Below are positions 7,701 to 16,207 of a stretch of 64,000 bases of DNA, piece by piece. Positions within the stretch are counted from its first letter, which is position 1; every line of letters begins with the position of its first letter. The notes beneath the pieces were generated by a model that had not been told where the DNA came from, did not search any database, and worked only from the letters and a program-made list of their open reading frames with translations. Location: positions 23,979-87,978 of the forward strand of contig NZ_LT607426.1 of NCBI RefSeq assembly GCF_900095225.1, written 5' to 3'. Both the position numbers and the translations under genes were made by a program. This DNA is from Pseudomonas sp. UMAB-08 (GTDB lineage Bacteria > Pseudomonadota > Gammaproteobacteria > Pseudomonadales > Pseudomonadaceae).

Positions 7701-9380
7701 ATGAGTAACAAGAACAACGATGACTTGCAGCGCCAAGCCTCTGAAAACACCCTGGGCCTAAACCCCGTGGTTGGCTTGCGAAGTAAAGATTTGCTGACCA
7801 CTGCCCGGATGGTTCTAACCCAAGCCCTCAGGCAACCGTTCCACAGCGTCAAGCATGTCGCTCATTTCGGTATCGAACTGAAGAATGTACTGCTCGGAAA
7901 ATCCAGGCTGCAACCTGCCGGGGACGACCGTCGATTTGCTGACCCTGCCTGGAGTCAGAACCCACTGTATCGCCGTTATCTACAGACCTACCTGGCCTGG
8001 CGCAAGGAATTACACGACTGGATCGGTGACAGCAATCTGTCAGAACAAGACATTAATCGTGGTCACTTTGTGATCAATCTGATGACCGAAGCCATGTCGC
8101 CGACCAACAGCGCCGCCAACCCGGCTGCGGTCAAACGGTTTTTCGAAACCGGCGGCAAAAGCCTCCTCGATGGGTTGTCACACTTGGCCAAGGACCTCGT
8201 GCATAACGGCGGCATGCCGAGCCAGGTCAATATGGACGCCTTCGAAGTCGGCAAGAGCCTCGGCACCACCGAAGGCTCAGTGGTCTTTCGCAACGACGTG
8301 CTCGAACTGATCCAGTACAAACCGATTACCGAACAGGTGCTTGAGCGGCCGTTACTGGTCGTTCCACCGCAGATCAACAAGTTCTATGTGTTCGACCTGA
8401 GCCCGGATAAAAGCCTTGCACGCTTCTGTCTGCGCGGTGGCGTGCAGACGTTTATCGTCAGCTGGCGCAACCCGACCAAGGCACAGCGCGAGTGGGGCCT
8501 GTCGACCTACATCGACGCGCTCAAGGAAGCGGTGGACGTGGTCCGCGCTATCACCGGCAGCAAAGACATCAACATGCTGGGCGCCTGCTCCGGCGGTATT
8601 ACCTGCACTGCGCTGCTCGGTCACTACGCCGCGCTGGGCGAGCAGAAGGTCCATGCCCTGACGTTGTTGGTCAGCGTGCTGGACACCACCCTCGACAGCG
8701 AGGTCGCGCTGTTTGTCGACGAAAAGACCCTGGAATCGGCCAAGCGCCACTCCTATCAGGCGGGCGTACTGGAAGGCCGTGACATGGCCAAGATTTTCGC
8801 CTGGATGCGCCCCAATGACCTGATCTGGAATTACTGGGTCAACAATTACCTGCTGGGCAACGAACCGCCCGTCTTCGACATCCTGTTCTGGAACAACGAC
8901 ACCACCCGCCTGCCCGCCGCATTCCATGGCGACCTGATCGAGATGTTCAAGAGCAACCCGCTGATCCGCGCCAACGCCCTTGAAGTGTGCGGCACGCCGA
9001 TCGACCTGAAGCAGGTCACCAGCGATGTGTTTTGCCTGGCAGGCACCAACGACCACATCACGCCCTGGGGCTCGTGCTACAAATCGGCCCGTCTATTCGG
9101 CGGCAAGACTGAATTCGTACTGTCCAGCAGTGGCCATATCCAAAGCATTCTCAACCCGCCGGGCAACCCCAAATCACGCTACATGACCAACCCCGAGCTG
9201 CCGGTCGATGCCAAAGAGTGGCAAGAAAACTCGAGCAAACACACCGATTCCTGGTGGCTTTACTGGCAAAACTGGCAAGCCGAGCGCTCAGGTAAATTGA
9301 AGAAGGCGCCGAGCGTGCTCGGCAACAAAGCACACCCGGCCGGCGAAGCTGCACCGGGCACTTACGTACACGAACGCTAA
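7701..9380 (+). CDS. phaC1: Class II poly(3-hydroxyalkanoate) synthase PhaC1
   Basis: PhaC1 polymerises medium-chain (R)-3-hydroxyacyl-CoA into polyhydroxyalkanoate on the surface of intracellular granules. It has 559 aa, the usual class II length. The lipase-like box GACSGG (residues 294-299) holds the catalytic Cys296. The Asp (LAGTNDHITPW) and His (SSGHIQSILNPPGNP) of the triad follow. The N-terminal region (NPVVGLRSKDLLTTAR) and C-terminal EAAPGTYVHER match PhaC1 orthologues. ATG 7701 follows a weak AGCG-rich leader. It is first in phaC1-phaZ-phaC2-phaD. Upstream are a -24/-12 motif and a CA-rich Crc/Hfq-like target at the start codon. PhaC2 downstream is a clear paralogue. Confidence 0.98.
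   Translation: MSNKNNDDLQRQASENTLGLNPVVGLRSKDLLTTARMVLTQALRQPFHSVKHVAHFGIELKNVLLGKSRLQPAGDDRRFADPAWSQNPLYRRYLQTYLAWRKELHDWIGDSNLSEQDINRGHFVINLMTEAMSPTNSAANPAAVKRFFETGGKSLLDGLSHLAKDLVHNGGMPSQVNMDAFEVGKSLGTTEGSVVFRNDVLELIQYKPITEQVLERPLLVVPPQINKFYVFDLSPDKSLARFCLRGGVQTFIVSWRNPTKAQREWGLSTYIDALKEAVDVVRAITGSKDINMLGACSGGITCTALLGHYAALGEQKVHALTLLVSVLDTTLDSEVALFVDEKTLESAKRHSYQAGVLEGRDMAKIFAWMRPNDLIWNYWVNNYLLGNEPPVFDILFWNNDTTRLPAAFHGDLIEMFKSNPLIRANALEVCGTPIDLKQVTSDVFCLAGTNDHITPWGSCYKSARLFGGKTEFVLSSSGHIQSILNPPGNPKSRYMTNPELPVDAKEWQENSSKHTDSWWLYWQNWQAERSGKLKKAPSVLGNKAHPAGEAAPGTYVHER
7707..7717 (+). promoter_or_regulatory. Candidate Crc/Hfq catabolite-repression target at the phaC1 start
   Basis: AACAAGAACAA, two codons into phaC1, fits the A-rich AAnAAnAA pattern bound by Hfq with Crc in Pseudomonas. 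Crc control of phaC1 translation is known in P. putida. The motif is seen here; its use in this strain is inferred. Confidence 0.55.
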
Positions 9381-9395
9381 ACAACAAAACAGGGT

Positions 9396-9424
9396 GCTGA
9401 TGGGTCTCTGGAAGTGCCATCAGC
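9396..9424 (+). terminator. Hairpin between phaC1 and phaZ
   Basis: GCTGATGG (9396-9403) pairs with CCATCAGC (9417-9424) across a 13-base loop, 15 bases after the phaC1 stop. No strong T-run follows, so partial termination or attenuation between phaC1 and phaZ is the likeliest role, by inference. Confidence 0.45.
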
Positions 9425-9529
9425 CTTCGACGCGCGGTCATGTGACGAGCAGTAATACGAGGATCACCTCGACCCATCTGGCAAAGCTCAGGACGGCTTG
9501 GCCAGCGGTTTAACCCATAGGGCCCGCGC

Positions 9530-10384
9530 ATGTCGAAACCGTTTGTTTTCCGTACCATCGACCTGGATGGCCACACCATCCGCACGGCCGTCCGCCCAGG
9601 CAAGGGTGATATGACACCGCTGCTGATTTTCAATGGCATCGGCGCCAACCTGGAACTGGTCTTCCCGTTCGTCGACGCGCTTGACCCGGACATGGAAGTG
9701 ATCGCCTTCGATGTGCCGGGTGTCGGCGGCTCTTCCACGCCCAGTCGCCCCTTCCGCTTTCCCGGGCTGGCCAAGCTGACCGCGCGGATGCTCGATTACC
9801 TGAATTACGGCCAGGTCAATGTGATCGGCGTGTCGTGGGGCGGCGCGTTAGCGCAACAGTTCGCCTACGACTATCCCGAGCGCTGCAAAAAACTGGTGCT
9901 CGCCGCGACGGCCGCCGGTGCGGTCATGGTGCCGGGCAAGCCTCGCGTGCTGTGGTTGATGGCCAGCCCTCGGCGATATATTCAGCCGTCCCATGTGATA
10001 CGCATCGCGCCAGAAATCTACGGCGGCGCCTTTCGTCGGGATCCTCACTTGGCCGCTAATCACGCCGCCAAGGTCCGATCGTCGGGCAAGCTGGGTTATT
10101 ACTGGCAGCTGTTTGCCGGGATGGGCTGGACCAGCATCCATTGGCTGCACAAGATTCGTCAGCCGACATTAATCCTCGCGGGCGACGACGATCCGCTCAT
10201 TCCTTTGATAAATATGCGCATGCTGGCTTGGCGGATACCCAATGCCCAGCTACACATAATCGACGACGGTCATTTATTTTTGATCACTCGGGCCGAAGCG
10301 GTGGCGCCCATCATCATGAAATTTCTGCTGGAGGAGCGGCAACGCGCGGTCATGCACCCGCATCCGACCCCGATTCATCGATAG
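9530..10384 (+). CDS. phaZ: Intracellular medium-chain-length PHA depolymerase
   Basis: PhaZ is a granule-bound alpha/beta-hydrolase that releases (R)-3-hydroxyacids from stored PHA, allowing polymer turnover. It has 284 aa. The nucleophile elbow is GVSWGGA with Ser102; the Asp lies in LILAGDDDPLIP and the His in IIDDGHLFLITR. The oxyanion region is FNGIGANLELVFPF. It lies between the two synthase genes, as in all class II pha clusters. The gap from phaC1 is 149 bp and contains a hairpin; phaC2 follows 43 bp downstream. Full length with no disruption seen. Confidence 0.97.
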   Translation: MSKPFVFRTIDLDGHTIRTAVRPGKGDMTPLLIFNGIGANLELVFPFVDALDPDMEVIAFDVPGVGGSSTPSRPFRFPGLAKLTARMLDYLNYGQVNVIGVSWGGALAQQFAYDYPERCKKLVLAATAAGAVMVPGKPRVLWLMASPRRYIQPSHVIRIAPEIYGGAFRRDPHLAANHAAKVRSSGKLGYYWQLFAGMGWTSIHWLHKIRQPTLILAGDDDPLIPLINMRMLAWRIPNAQLHIIDDGHLFLITRAEAVAPIIMKFLLEERQRAVMHPHPTPIHR

Positions 10385-10427
10385 GTAACAGGTTTTAGTC
10401 ATGGCCTGACGAAGGAGTGTTGCCCCC

Positions 10428-12110
10428 ATGCGAGACAAGCCAGCGAAGGGCTCTGTGCCCACCCCGGCCACATTCATCAATGCGCAAAGTGTCATCAGTG
10501 GTTTGCGCGGGCGAGACGTGTTTTCCACGCTGCGCAGCGTGGCCGTCCAAAGCCTGCGTCACCCGGTTCACAGCGCACGTCATGTGCTGGCGCTGGGCGG
10601 TCAGTTGGGTCGCGTCATACTGGGTGACAACCTGCACACACCCAACCCCCGTGACAGCCGCTTCGCAGATCCGACGTGGCTGCAAAACCCCCTCTATCGA
10701 CGTGGGCTGCAGGCCTATCTGAGCTGGCAGCATCAGCTCAAGAGCTGGATCGATGACAGCGAGATGTCCGAGGATGATCGCGCCCGCGCGCACTTCATCC
10801 TCTCCTTGCTCAGCGATGCCCTGTCACCCTCCAACACCCTGCTCAACCCGCTGGCGGTCAAGGAGCTGTTCAACTCCGGCGGCAGCAGCGTGTTCAAGGG
10901 CATCAGCCACCTGGTCGATGACCTGATGCACAACAATGGCCTGCCCAGCCAGATCACCAAAGATGCATTCGAGGTCGGCAAGACTGTCGCCACCACCCCC
11001 GGTGCCGTCGTGTTTCGCAACGAGCTGCTGGAGCTGATGCAGTACAAGCCGATGAGCGAAAAGCAGTACGCCCGGCCACTGCTGATCGTTCCGCCGCAAA
11101 TCAACAAGTACTACATTTTCGACCTCAGCCCGACCAACAGCTTCGTCCAGTACGCGCTGAAAAACGGCCTGCAAGTATTCATGATCAGCTGGCGCAACCC
11201 GGATGTGCGTCATCGCGAATGGGGGTTGTCCAGCTACGTCGAAGCCATCGAAGAAGCGATGAACGTGTGCCGCGCCATTACTGGCAGCCGCGAAGTGAAC
11301 CTGTTGGGTGCCTGCGCTGGCGGCCTGACCATGGCCGCACTGCAAGGCCATCTCCAGGCCAAGCGGCAAATGCGCCGGGTCTCCAGCGCTACCTATCTGG
11401 TCAGCCTGCTGGACAGCCAGATCGACAGCGCAGCGACCTTGTTCGTCGATGAAGAAACCCTGGAAGCCGCCAAGCGCCGCTCTTACCAACAAGGTGTACT
11501 TGATGGCCGCGACATGGCGAAAATCTTCGCCTGGATGCGCCCCAACGATTTGATCTGGAATTACTGGGTCAATAACTACCTGCTGGGCAAGGCGCCGCCG
11601 CCCTTCGATATCCTCTACTGGAACAACGACAGCACACGCCTGCCGGCCGCCCTGCATGGCGACTTGCTGGACTTCTTCAAATACAACCCACTCAGCCACC
11701 CCGGCGGCCTGGAAGTGTGCGGCACGCCCGTTGACCTGCAAAAAGTCACCGTGGACAGCTTCAGCGTGGCGGGGATCAATGACCACATCACGCCATGGGA
11801 CGCGGTCTATCGCTCGACCTTGCTGCTCGGGGGCGACCGGCGCTTCTTGCTGGCCAACAGTGGTCACGTGCAAAGCATCCTCAACCCGCCTGGCAACCCC
11901 AAATCGAGCTACATCGAAAACAGCAAACTCAGCAGCGATCCCCGAGCCTGGTACTACGATGGAAAAACCGTCGAAGGCAGCTGGTGGCCGACCTGGCTGG
12001 ACTGGATTCAGCAGCGCTCCGGCGCACAACGAGAAACCCACATGGCCCTCGGCAACCAGAACTACCCACCGATGGAGGCCGCGCCTGGAACCTATGTGCG
12101 CGTTCGTTGA
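10428..12110 (+). CDS. phaC2: Class II poly(3-hydroxyalkanoate) synthase PhaC2
   Basis: This is the second medium-chain-length PHA synthase, paralogous to PhaC1. It has 560 aa. The active-site box is GACAGG with its Cys near residue 297, changed from GACSGG of PhaC1 but with the nucleophile intact. The triad Asp (VAGINDHITPWD) and His (NSGHVQSILNPPGNP) are present. C-terminal EAAPGTYVRVR parallels PhaC1. A GGAG ribosome site (gaaggagtgttgcccccATG) supports the start at 10428. A REP-type inverted repeat (12132-12242) separates it from phaD. PhaC2 enzymes usually differ mildly from PhaC1 in substrate preference; nothing in the sequence settles that here. Confidence 0.97.
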   Translation: MRDKPAKGSVPTPATFINAQSVISGLRGRDVFSTLRSVAVQSLRHPVHSARHVLALGGQLGRVILGDNLHTPNPRDSRFADPTWLQNPLYRRGLQAYLSWQHQLKSWIDDSEMSEDDRARAHFILSLLSDALSPSNTLLNPLAVKELFNSGGSSVFKGISHLVDDLMHNNGLPSQITKDAFEVGKTVATTPGAVVFRNELLELMQYKPMSEKQYARPLLIVPPQINKYYIFDLSPTNSFVQYALKNGLQVFMISWRNPDVRHREWGLSSYVEAIEEAMNVCRAITGSREVNLLGACAGGLTMAALQGHLQAKRQMRRVSSATYLVSLLDSQIDSAATLFVDEETLEAAKRRSYQQGVLDGRDMAKIFAWMRPNDLIWNYWVNNYLLGKAPPPFDILYWNNDSTRLPAALHGDLLDFFKYNPLSHPGGLEVCGTPVDLQKVTVDSFSVAGINDHITPWDAVYRSTLLLGGDRRFLLANSGHVQSILNPPGNPKSSYIENSKLSSDPRAWYYDGKTVEGSWWPTWLDWIQQRSGAQRETHMALGNQNYPPMEAAPGTYVRVR

Positions 12111-12131
12111 AGTCTTGTCTTCACCCGCCCC

Positions 12132-12242
12132 TGTAGGAGCTGACTTGTCTGCGATCCGGTGCGAAGCGCCGGCAAAAAACAGGCGAACTCACTACCGCCT
12201 GAAGGCCCTCCGGGCCTTATCGCAGGCAAGCCTGCTCCTACA
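12132..12242. repeat. REPIN-like inverted repeat between phaC2 and phaD
   Basis: TGTAGGAGC...TTGTCTGCGAT at the left end and ATCGCAGGCAAGC...GCTCCTACA at the right end are inverted copies. Internal GCGAAGCGCCGGC and AAGGCCCTCCGGGCCTT form smaller hairpins. This is the REP/REPIN family found elsewhere in the window (25115, 46290). It may act as an mRNA 3' stabiliser or partial terminator in the pha operon. Confidence 0.75.
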
Positions 12243-12282
12243 AGTTGACGTGTATTCCTGAAACCCCACACAAGAAGACTGG

Positions 12283-12897
12283 ATGAAAACCCGCGACCGG
12301 ATCCTTGAATGCGCCCTGCACTTGTTCAATCAACAGGGCGAACCTAACGTCTCGACCCTGGAAATCGCTAACGAACTGGGGATCAGCCCCGGCAATCTCT
12401 ACTACCACTTTCATGGCAAAGAGCCGCTGGTCATGGGCTTGTTCGAGCGTTTTCAAACAGAACTGTCGCCGCTGCTCAATCCACCGGCCAACGCGCAATT
12501 GGCGCCCGAAGACTACTGGGTGTTTCTGCACCTGATCGTCGAGCGCCTGTCGCACTACCGCTTCCTGTTCCAGGACCTGTCCAACCTCGCTGGCCGCCTG
12601 CCAAAACTGGCACGCGGTATCCGCAACCTGCTCAACGCACTCAAACGCACCCTCGCGTCATTACTGGCACAGCTGAAAGCACAGGGGCAACTGGTCAGCG
12701 ACACACAAGCGCTGGGGCAACTGGTGGAACAGATCAGCATGACCCTGCTGTTCTCCCTGGACTACCAACGCATCCTCGGCAAAGAAGGCGAAGTACGCGT
12801 CGTTGTCTACCAGATCATGATGCTGGTCGCGCCCCACCTGATCCCCGACTCGCGGCAGGGGGTAGAGAAGCTGGCGATGCATTATCTGGAGGAGTAG
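12283..12897 (+). CDS. phaD: TetR-family regulator PhaD
   Basis: PhaD is the TetR-like transcriptional activator of the pha genes, acting at the phaC1 and phaI promoters in other pseudomonads. It has 204 aa. The N-terminal helix-turn-helix is at about residues 6-50 (ILECALHLFNQQGEPNVSTL, ANELGISPGNLYYHFHGKEPLV). The C-terminal ligand-binding/dimerisation domain is largely helical. An acyl-CoA-type effector has been proposed for the family; no ligand residues can be named from sequence alone. The ATG at 12283 follows an AAGAAG site. It ends convergently with phaF, with a bidirectional terminator between them. Confidence 0.95.
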   Translation: MKTRDRILECALHLFNQQGEPNVSTLEIANELGISPGNLYYHFHGKEPLVMGLFERFQTELSPLLNPPANAQLAPEDYWVFLHLIVERLSHYRFLFQDLSNLAGRLPKLARGIRNLLNALKRTLASLLAQLKAQGQLVSDTQALGQLVEQISMTLLFSLDYQRILGKEGEVRVVVYQIMMLVAPHLIPDSRQGVEKLAMHYLEE

Positions 12898-12975
12898 CCG
12901 AAACCGACCACTCCATCCCACAACGACTCGTCACATGCGGCACTTATGTCCCCGTAACAGGTAACGCACAAACGA

Positions 12976-13003
12976 AAAAGCCCGACCTTGCGGCCGGGCT
13001 TTT
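12976..13003. terminator. Bidirectional terminator between phaD and phaF
   Basis: AAAAGCCCG (12976-12984) pairs with CGGGCTTTT (12995-13003), giving a GC stem flanked by A-run and T-run. It can therefore end transcription from both sides and sits between the convergent stops of phaD and phaF. Confidence 0.9.
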
Positions 13004-13018
13004 GGCAGTTCCTGAAAA

Positions 13019-13765
13019 TCAGGACTGGCTGGCGGGCGTCGACGCAGTGGTCGTTGCTGGCGCTGGGGTTGCCGCTGAAGCAGCAATGGCCGTTGGCGTT
13101 GCTGCTACTGCCGGTTTGGCAACTGCGGGCTTGGGTGCTGCTGCTTTTTTCACTGCGGGTGCTTTCGCTGCTGCGGGCTTGGCGGCGGCTGGTTTAGCTG
13201 CCGGTTTCGCGGCAACAGGCTTGGCAACCGGTTTAACGGCTGGCTTGGCGGCTGCCGTTTTGGCCGGGGCTTTAACCGCGGGTTTGGCCGCTGCCTTGGC
13301 CACGGGTTTAGCAGCAGGTTTTGCAGCCGCTTTGGACGACACAGAAGCCACCGACGCACCGGTCAGTTTCTCGATTTGCTTGGTCAGGAGATCGACCTTG
13401 CTGTGCAGTGCCTTGACTTCGTTGCGGCTCGGGACACCAAGGCGCGAGATGGCGCTGTTCAGGCGTTTGTCGAAAGCACCTTCGAGCTCACTCCATTTAC
13501 CCAGCGCAAGGTCCTTGACGTCGCCGACTCGGGATTTTGCCGATTGCGCTGTTGCCTTCGCTGCATCGACTTGTTTGTCGACGCCGCTCTTGGTCTGCTT
13601 TTCGGCCTTCTCGCCGTCTTTGACCAGGGTTTCGAAAAGCTTACTGCCGTCATTGCTGATTTTCGAGTAAGCGCCTAAACCAGCCAGCCAGATTTGACGG
13701 GAGTATTTTTCAACCTCGCCAATCCAGGAGCTGCCTTCTTTTTCAATTTTCTTTTTGCCAGCCAT
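13019..13765 (-). CDS. phaF: Phasin / nucleoid-associated regulator PhaF
   Basis: PhaF coats PHA granules and tethers them to the nucleoid for even partitioning at division. It has 248 aa from the ATG at 13765, chosen because MAGKKKIEKEGSSW is the conserved start and an AAGGAGA ribosome site precedes it. The N-terminal half is an amphipathic phasin domain (WIGEVEKYSRQIWLAGLGAYSK) with a leucine-zipper-like segment. From about residue 133 the protein is a histone-H1-like tail of repeated AAKPA motifs that binds DNA nonspecifically. The tail ends in an Ala/Thr/Pro-rich stretch. It lies 10 bp downstream of phaI in one operon. Confidence 0.96.
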   Translation of the reverse strand: MAGKKKIEKEGSSWIGEVEKYSRQIWLAGLGAYSKISNDGSKLFETLVKDGEKAEKQTKSGVDKQVDAAKATAQSAKSRVGDVKDLALGKWSELEGAFDKRLNSAISRLGVPSRNEVKALHSKVDLLTKQIEKLTGASVASVSSKAAAKPAAKPVAKAAAKPAVKAPAKTAAAKPAVKPVAKPVAAKPAAKPAAAKPAAAKAPAVKKAAAPKPAVAKPAVAATPTAIAASAATPAPATTTASTPASQS

Positions 13766-13775
13766 CCCGATCTCC

Positions 13776-14201
13776 TTATTGTTTATGCGCGACACGTTCA
13801 AGCAATGCCGTCAGCCCATCGAGCTTAGCAGAGAGTGTCTCAACATCATGTTTAGACGCAATGCCAAAACGATTCAAGGCGCGGGCAACACGGTGGTCAA
13901 AAGCCTTCTCGACTTTATGAAGTTGCACTTCGAACTTGCCCTTGACGCCTTTCACGTCTTCTTTGATCGTGTCGATCTCGCTGTTGGCTGCATCGAGCTG
14001 CTTATCGACGATTTTCTTACCCTTTTTTTCAACTTCTTCGCCGGTCTTGATCAAGTCTTTTACGTACTCGGCGCCTTCCTGGCCGGCCTTGGAGTAGGCA
14101 CCCAGGCCAGCCAGCCAGATTTTGCGGGCATACAGTTTTACTTCGGAAAGGGCCGTGGCTTGCTCGGCATCAACTTTCTTCTTCAGGGCTACTTTGGCCA
14201 T
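13776..14201 (-). CDS. phaI: Phasin PhaI
   Basis: PhaI is the small granule-associated phasin that stabilises the PHA surface together with PhaF. It has 141 aa starting at the ATG at 14201 (MAKVALKKKVDAEQ). In-frame upstream codons exist but lack conservation. It shares the phasin block KLYARKIWLAGLGAYSKAG with PhaF, showing common ancestry, and lacks the AAKPA tail. The C-terminal half (FEVQLHKVEKAFDHRVARAL) is predicted helical. It is the first gene of the phaI-phaF operon, and its promoter should lie in the 184 bp before the next gene. Confidence 0.95.
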   Translation of the reverse strand: MAKVALKKKVDAEQATALSEVKLYARKIWLAGLGAYSKAGQEGAEYVKDLIKTGEEVEKKGKKIVDKQLDAANSEIDTIKEDVKGVKGKFEVQLHKVEKAFDHRVARALNRFGIASKHDVETLSAKLDGLTALLERVAHKQ

Positions 14202-14385
14202 GGTGCACCTCACGCTCAAAAAGGTTGGAGGAACTGCCCACGGGGTTGATGGGCATGAACACAAAGTAATCAGAAAAATTAGAATGCTCACCCTAGGTTG
14301 GTGGCTATTTTGCGGGGCGACGGGCTGTGGAGGGGTAACGCGTTTAATCGATAAACATCACACAGCCGCGAGGGGATTCAGGGAT

Positions 14386-14664
14386 TCAAGCCTGCAGTTC
14401 TTTGTCCAGGACCCTCTCGACCTCGGATTTGATCGCGCCGCTCATTGCCGACAGGAAGAAGTTAAGCTCGATGCTGACCCTGATCAATGTGTCTTCGACC
14501 TCGATTTTCCCCTTGGCGCCCTTACCCTCGAGTTCCACCACATCGCCTGACCATGTCGGTTTCAGCGCATATTTATCCGCCAGTTTGAGCACCAGGTGCT
14601 CGGCCTTTTCCCGCGCAGCTTCGCGGCCAAGGGCGTGTTCACGTTCAACAGTTATTTGGGCCAT
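14386..14664 (-). CDS. Polyhydroxyalkanoic acid system family protein
   Basis: This small protein has 92 aa from the ATG at 14664 (MAQITVEREHALGREAAREK). It belongs to a family named for its steady link to pha clusters. Visible features are an N-terminal helix, alternating strand motifs (WSGDVVELEGKGAKGKIEVED) and a C-terminal helix (IKSEVERVLDKELQA). It resembles a compact alpha/beta fold without enzyme motifs. No role is established to my knowledge; PHA granule function is inferred from context. AAGGAGTCCTTGC before the ATG on this strand is a good ribosome site. It is upstream of phaI on the same strand, 184 bp apart. Confidence 0.85.
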   Translation of the reverse strand: MAQITVEREHALGREAAREKAEHLVLKLADKYALKPTWSGDVVELEGKGAKGKIEVEDTLIRVSIELNFFLSAMSGAIKSEVERVLDKELQA

Positions 14665-14813
14665 GCAAGGACTCCTTGGTCGGTTTCGAGCCACATTCTA
14701 TATCGCGCCACCATGAGCAGCGAGACCAAGAGGAAACGTCAACCATGAGCCTTGTCAAGACAAAGGCTGCCCCGACGATTAGAATGGCCGCACTTTATTC
14801 CGGTGACAGCGAT

Positions 14814-15584
14814 ATGAACGATCCGCGCAAAGGCAGCGATGCCGAACCCACCACTCACTTCGGCTACAAAAACGTACCGGAAAGCCAGAAAGCCGAGAAA
14901 GTCGCTGAGGTTTTCCACTCCGTTGCGGCCAAGTACGACTTGATGAACGACCTGCTGTCCGGTGGCATGCACCGGCTGTGGAAGCGCTTTGCTATCGAGT
15001 TGTCTGGCGTCCGCACGGGCAACCGCGTGCTGGACATCGCTGGCGGTACTGGCGACCTGGCAAGAAAGTTTTCGCATCTGGTCGGCCCGACCGGCGAAGT
15101 CGTACTGGCGGACATCAACGCCTCGATGTTGAAGGTCGGTCGCGACCGTCTGCTGGATCTGGGTGTGGCGGGCAACGTCAAGTTCGTCCAGGCCGACGCG
15201 GAAAAGCTACCGTTCCCGGACAACCATTTCGACTGCGTGACCATTGCCTTCGGTCTGCGCAACGTGACGCATAAAGAAGACGCCCTGCGCTCGATGCTGC
15301 GTGTCCTCAAGCCTGGTGGTCGCCTGTTGGTCCTGGAGTTTTCCAAACCGACCAACGCGCTGATGTCCAAGGCCTACGACGCTTACTCGTTCGCGTTCAT
15401 GCCGTTGATGGGCAAACTGATTACCAATGACTCGGAAAGCTACCGCTATCTGGCGGAGTCGATCCGCATGCACCCGAATCAGGAAACCCTCAAGTCGATG
15501 ATGGTAGAAGCCGGTTTCGACCGCGTGACCTATCACAACATGACCGCAGGCATCGTTGCCCTGCATCGCGGCATCAAACCCTGA
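14814..15584 (+). CDS. ubiE: Ubiquinone/menaquinone C-methyltransferase UbiE
   Basis: UbiE uses S-adenosylmethionine to methylate the benzoquinol ring in ubiquinone synthesis. The 256-aa form begins MNDPRKGSDAEPTTHFGYK, as in other pseudomonads. SAM motif I is LDIAGGTGDLARKF; the family blocks AKYDLMNDLLSGGMHRLWK and IAFGLRNVTHKEDALRSM are present. The frame is open upstream to an ATG at 14745 (MSLVKTKAAPT), also with a possible ribosome site (gaggaaacgtcaacc), so a 23-residue longer form cannot be excluded. TGA overlaps the ATG of ubiJ by one base, implying translational coupling. Confidence 0.96.
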   Translation: MNDPRKGSDAEPTTHFGYKNVPESQKAEKVAEVFHSVAAKYDLMNDLLSGGMHRLWKRFAIELSGVRTGNRVLDIAGGTGDLARKFSHLVGPTGEVVLADINASMLKVGRDRLLDLGVAGNVKFVQADAEKLPFPDNHFDCVTIAFGLRNVTHKEDALRSMLRVLKPGGRLLVLEFSKPTNALMSKAYDAYSFAFMPLMGKLITNDSESYRYLAESIRMHPNQETLKSMMVEAGFDRVTYHNMTAGIVALHRGIKP

Positions 15585-16207
15585 TGTTACTCAGCGGCTT
15601 GCTCGCCAGCGTCGAGCTCGGCATCAACCGTGTGCTGCGCATGGACAGCACTGCCCTGCCACGCCTTGAACGCCTGGCAGGCAAGATGATTGCAGTCGAT
15701 TGCCGTAACCCGGCCTTTCAGCTGTTCATTTTGCCCAGCGATGAAGGCTTGCTGTTGGCGGCCCACTGGGCCGCCGAGGCTGACTGTACCCTGCGTGCGC
15801 CAGCCTCGAGTTTGCTGCGCCTGGCCCTGAGCCAGGACAAAACCGCCGTGTTGCATGGCCCTGAAGTCGAGCTTGAAGGCGACAGCGCCGTGCTGCTGGA
15901 ACTGGTCGGCGTACTGCAAGACCTTGAGCTGGACTGGGAGTACGAACTCTCGCGCTGGCTCGGTCCGGTCGCCAGTTCGTTGCTCGGGGGCCAATTGCGC
16001 AGCAGCGCCCGCTGGACCCACGACAGCCTGGCCAACCTCACGCACAACCTCGCCGACTACCTCAGTGAGGAGTCGCGCACCCTGGTGGGTCAACGTGAAG
16101 CCGAAGCCCGCTTCGCTGAACTGGACCAGACCAAGCTCGACCTTGAACGTCTCGAGGCGCGCTTCGAGCGCCTTGCCCTCTCCCTCAAATCCAGCGATAA
16201 CGCATGA
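15584..16207 (+). CDS. ubiJ: Ubiquinone biosynthesis accessory factor UbiJ
   Basis: UbiJ is an SCP2-domain lipid-binding protein that helps present hydrophobic intermediates within the soluble Ubi complex. It has 207 aa. The N-terminal SCP2 region runs from about residue 10 to 110 (LERLAGKMIAVDCRNPAFQLFILPSDEGL). The C-terminal half is helical and charged, with a coiled-coil-like tail (ARFAELDQTKLDLERLEARFERLAL). It overlaps ubiE by one base and ubiB by four (ATGA), so the three genes are coupled. Confidence 0.92.
   Translation: MLLSGLLASVELGINRVLRMDSTALPRLERLAGKMIAVDCRNPAFQLFILPSDEGLLLAAHWAAEADCTLRAPASSLLRLALSQDKTAVLHGPEVELEGDSAVLLELVGVLQDLELDWEYELSRWLGPVASSLLGGQLRSSARWTHDSLANLTHNLADYLSEESRTLVGQREAEARFAELDQTKLDLERLEARFERLALSLKSSDNA

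Noticed and set aside
12120..12260. Considered as a CRISPR-like or integron attachment array
   Set aside because: There is one inverted pair only, with arms matching the REP family found elsewhere in the window.
13150..13359. Short repetitive open frames over the phaF tail, resembling a tandem-repeat gene
   Set aside because: The repetition comes from the AAKPA repeats of PhaF read in other frames.
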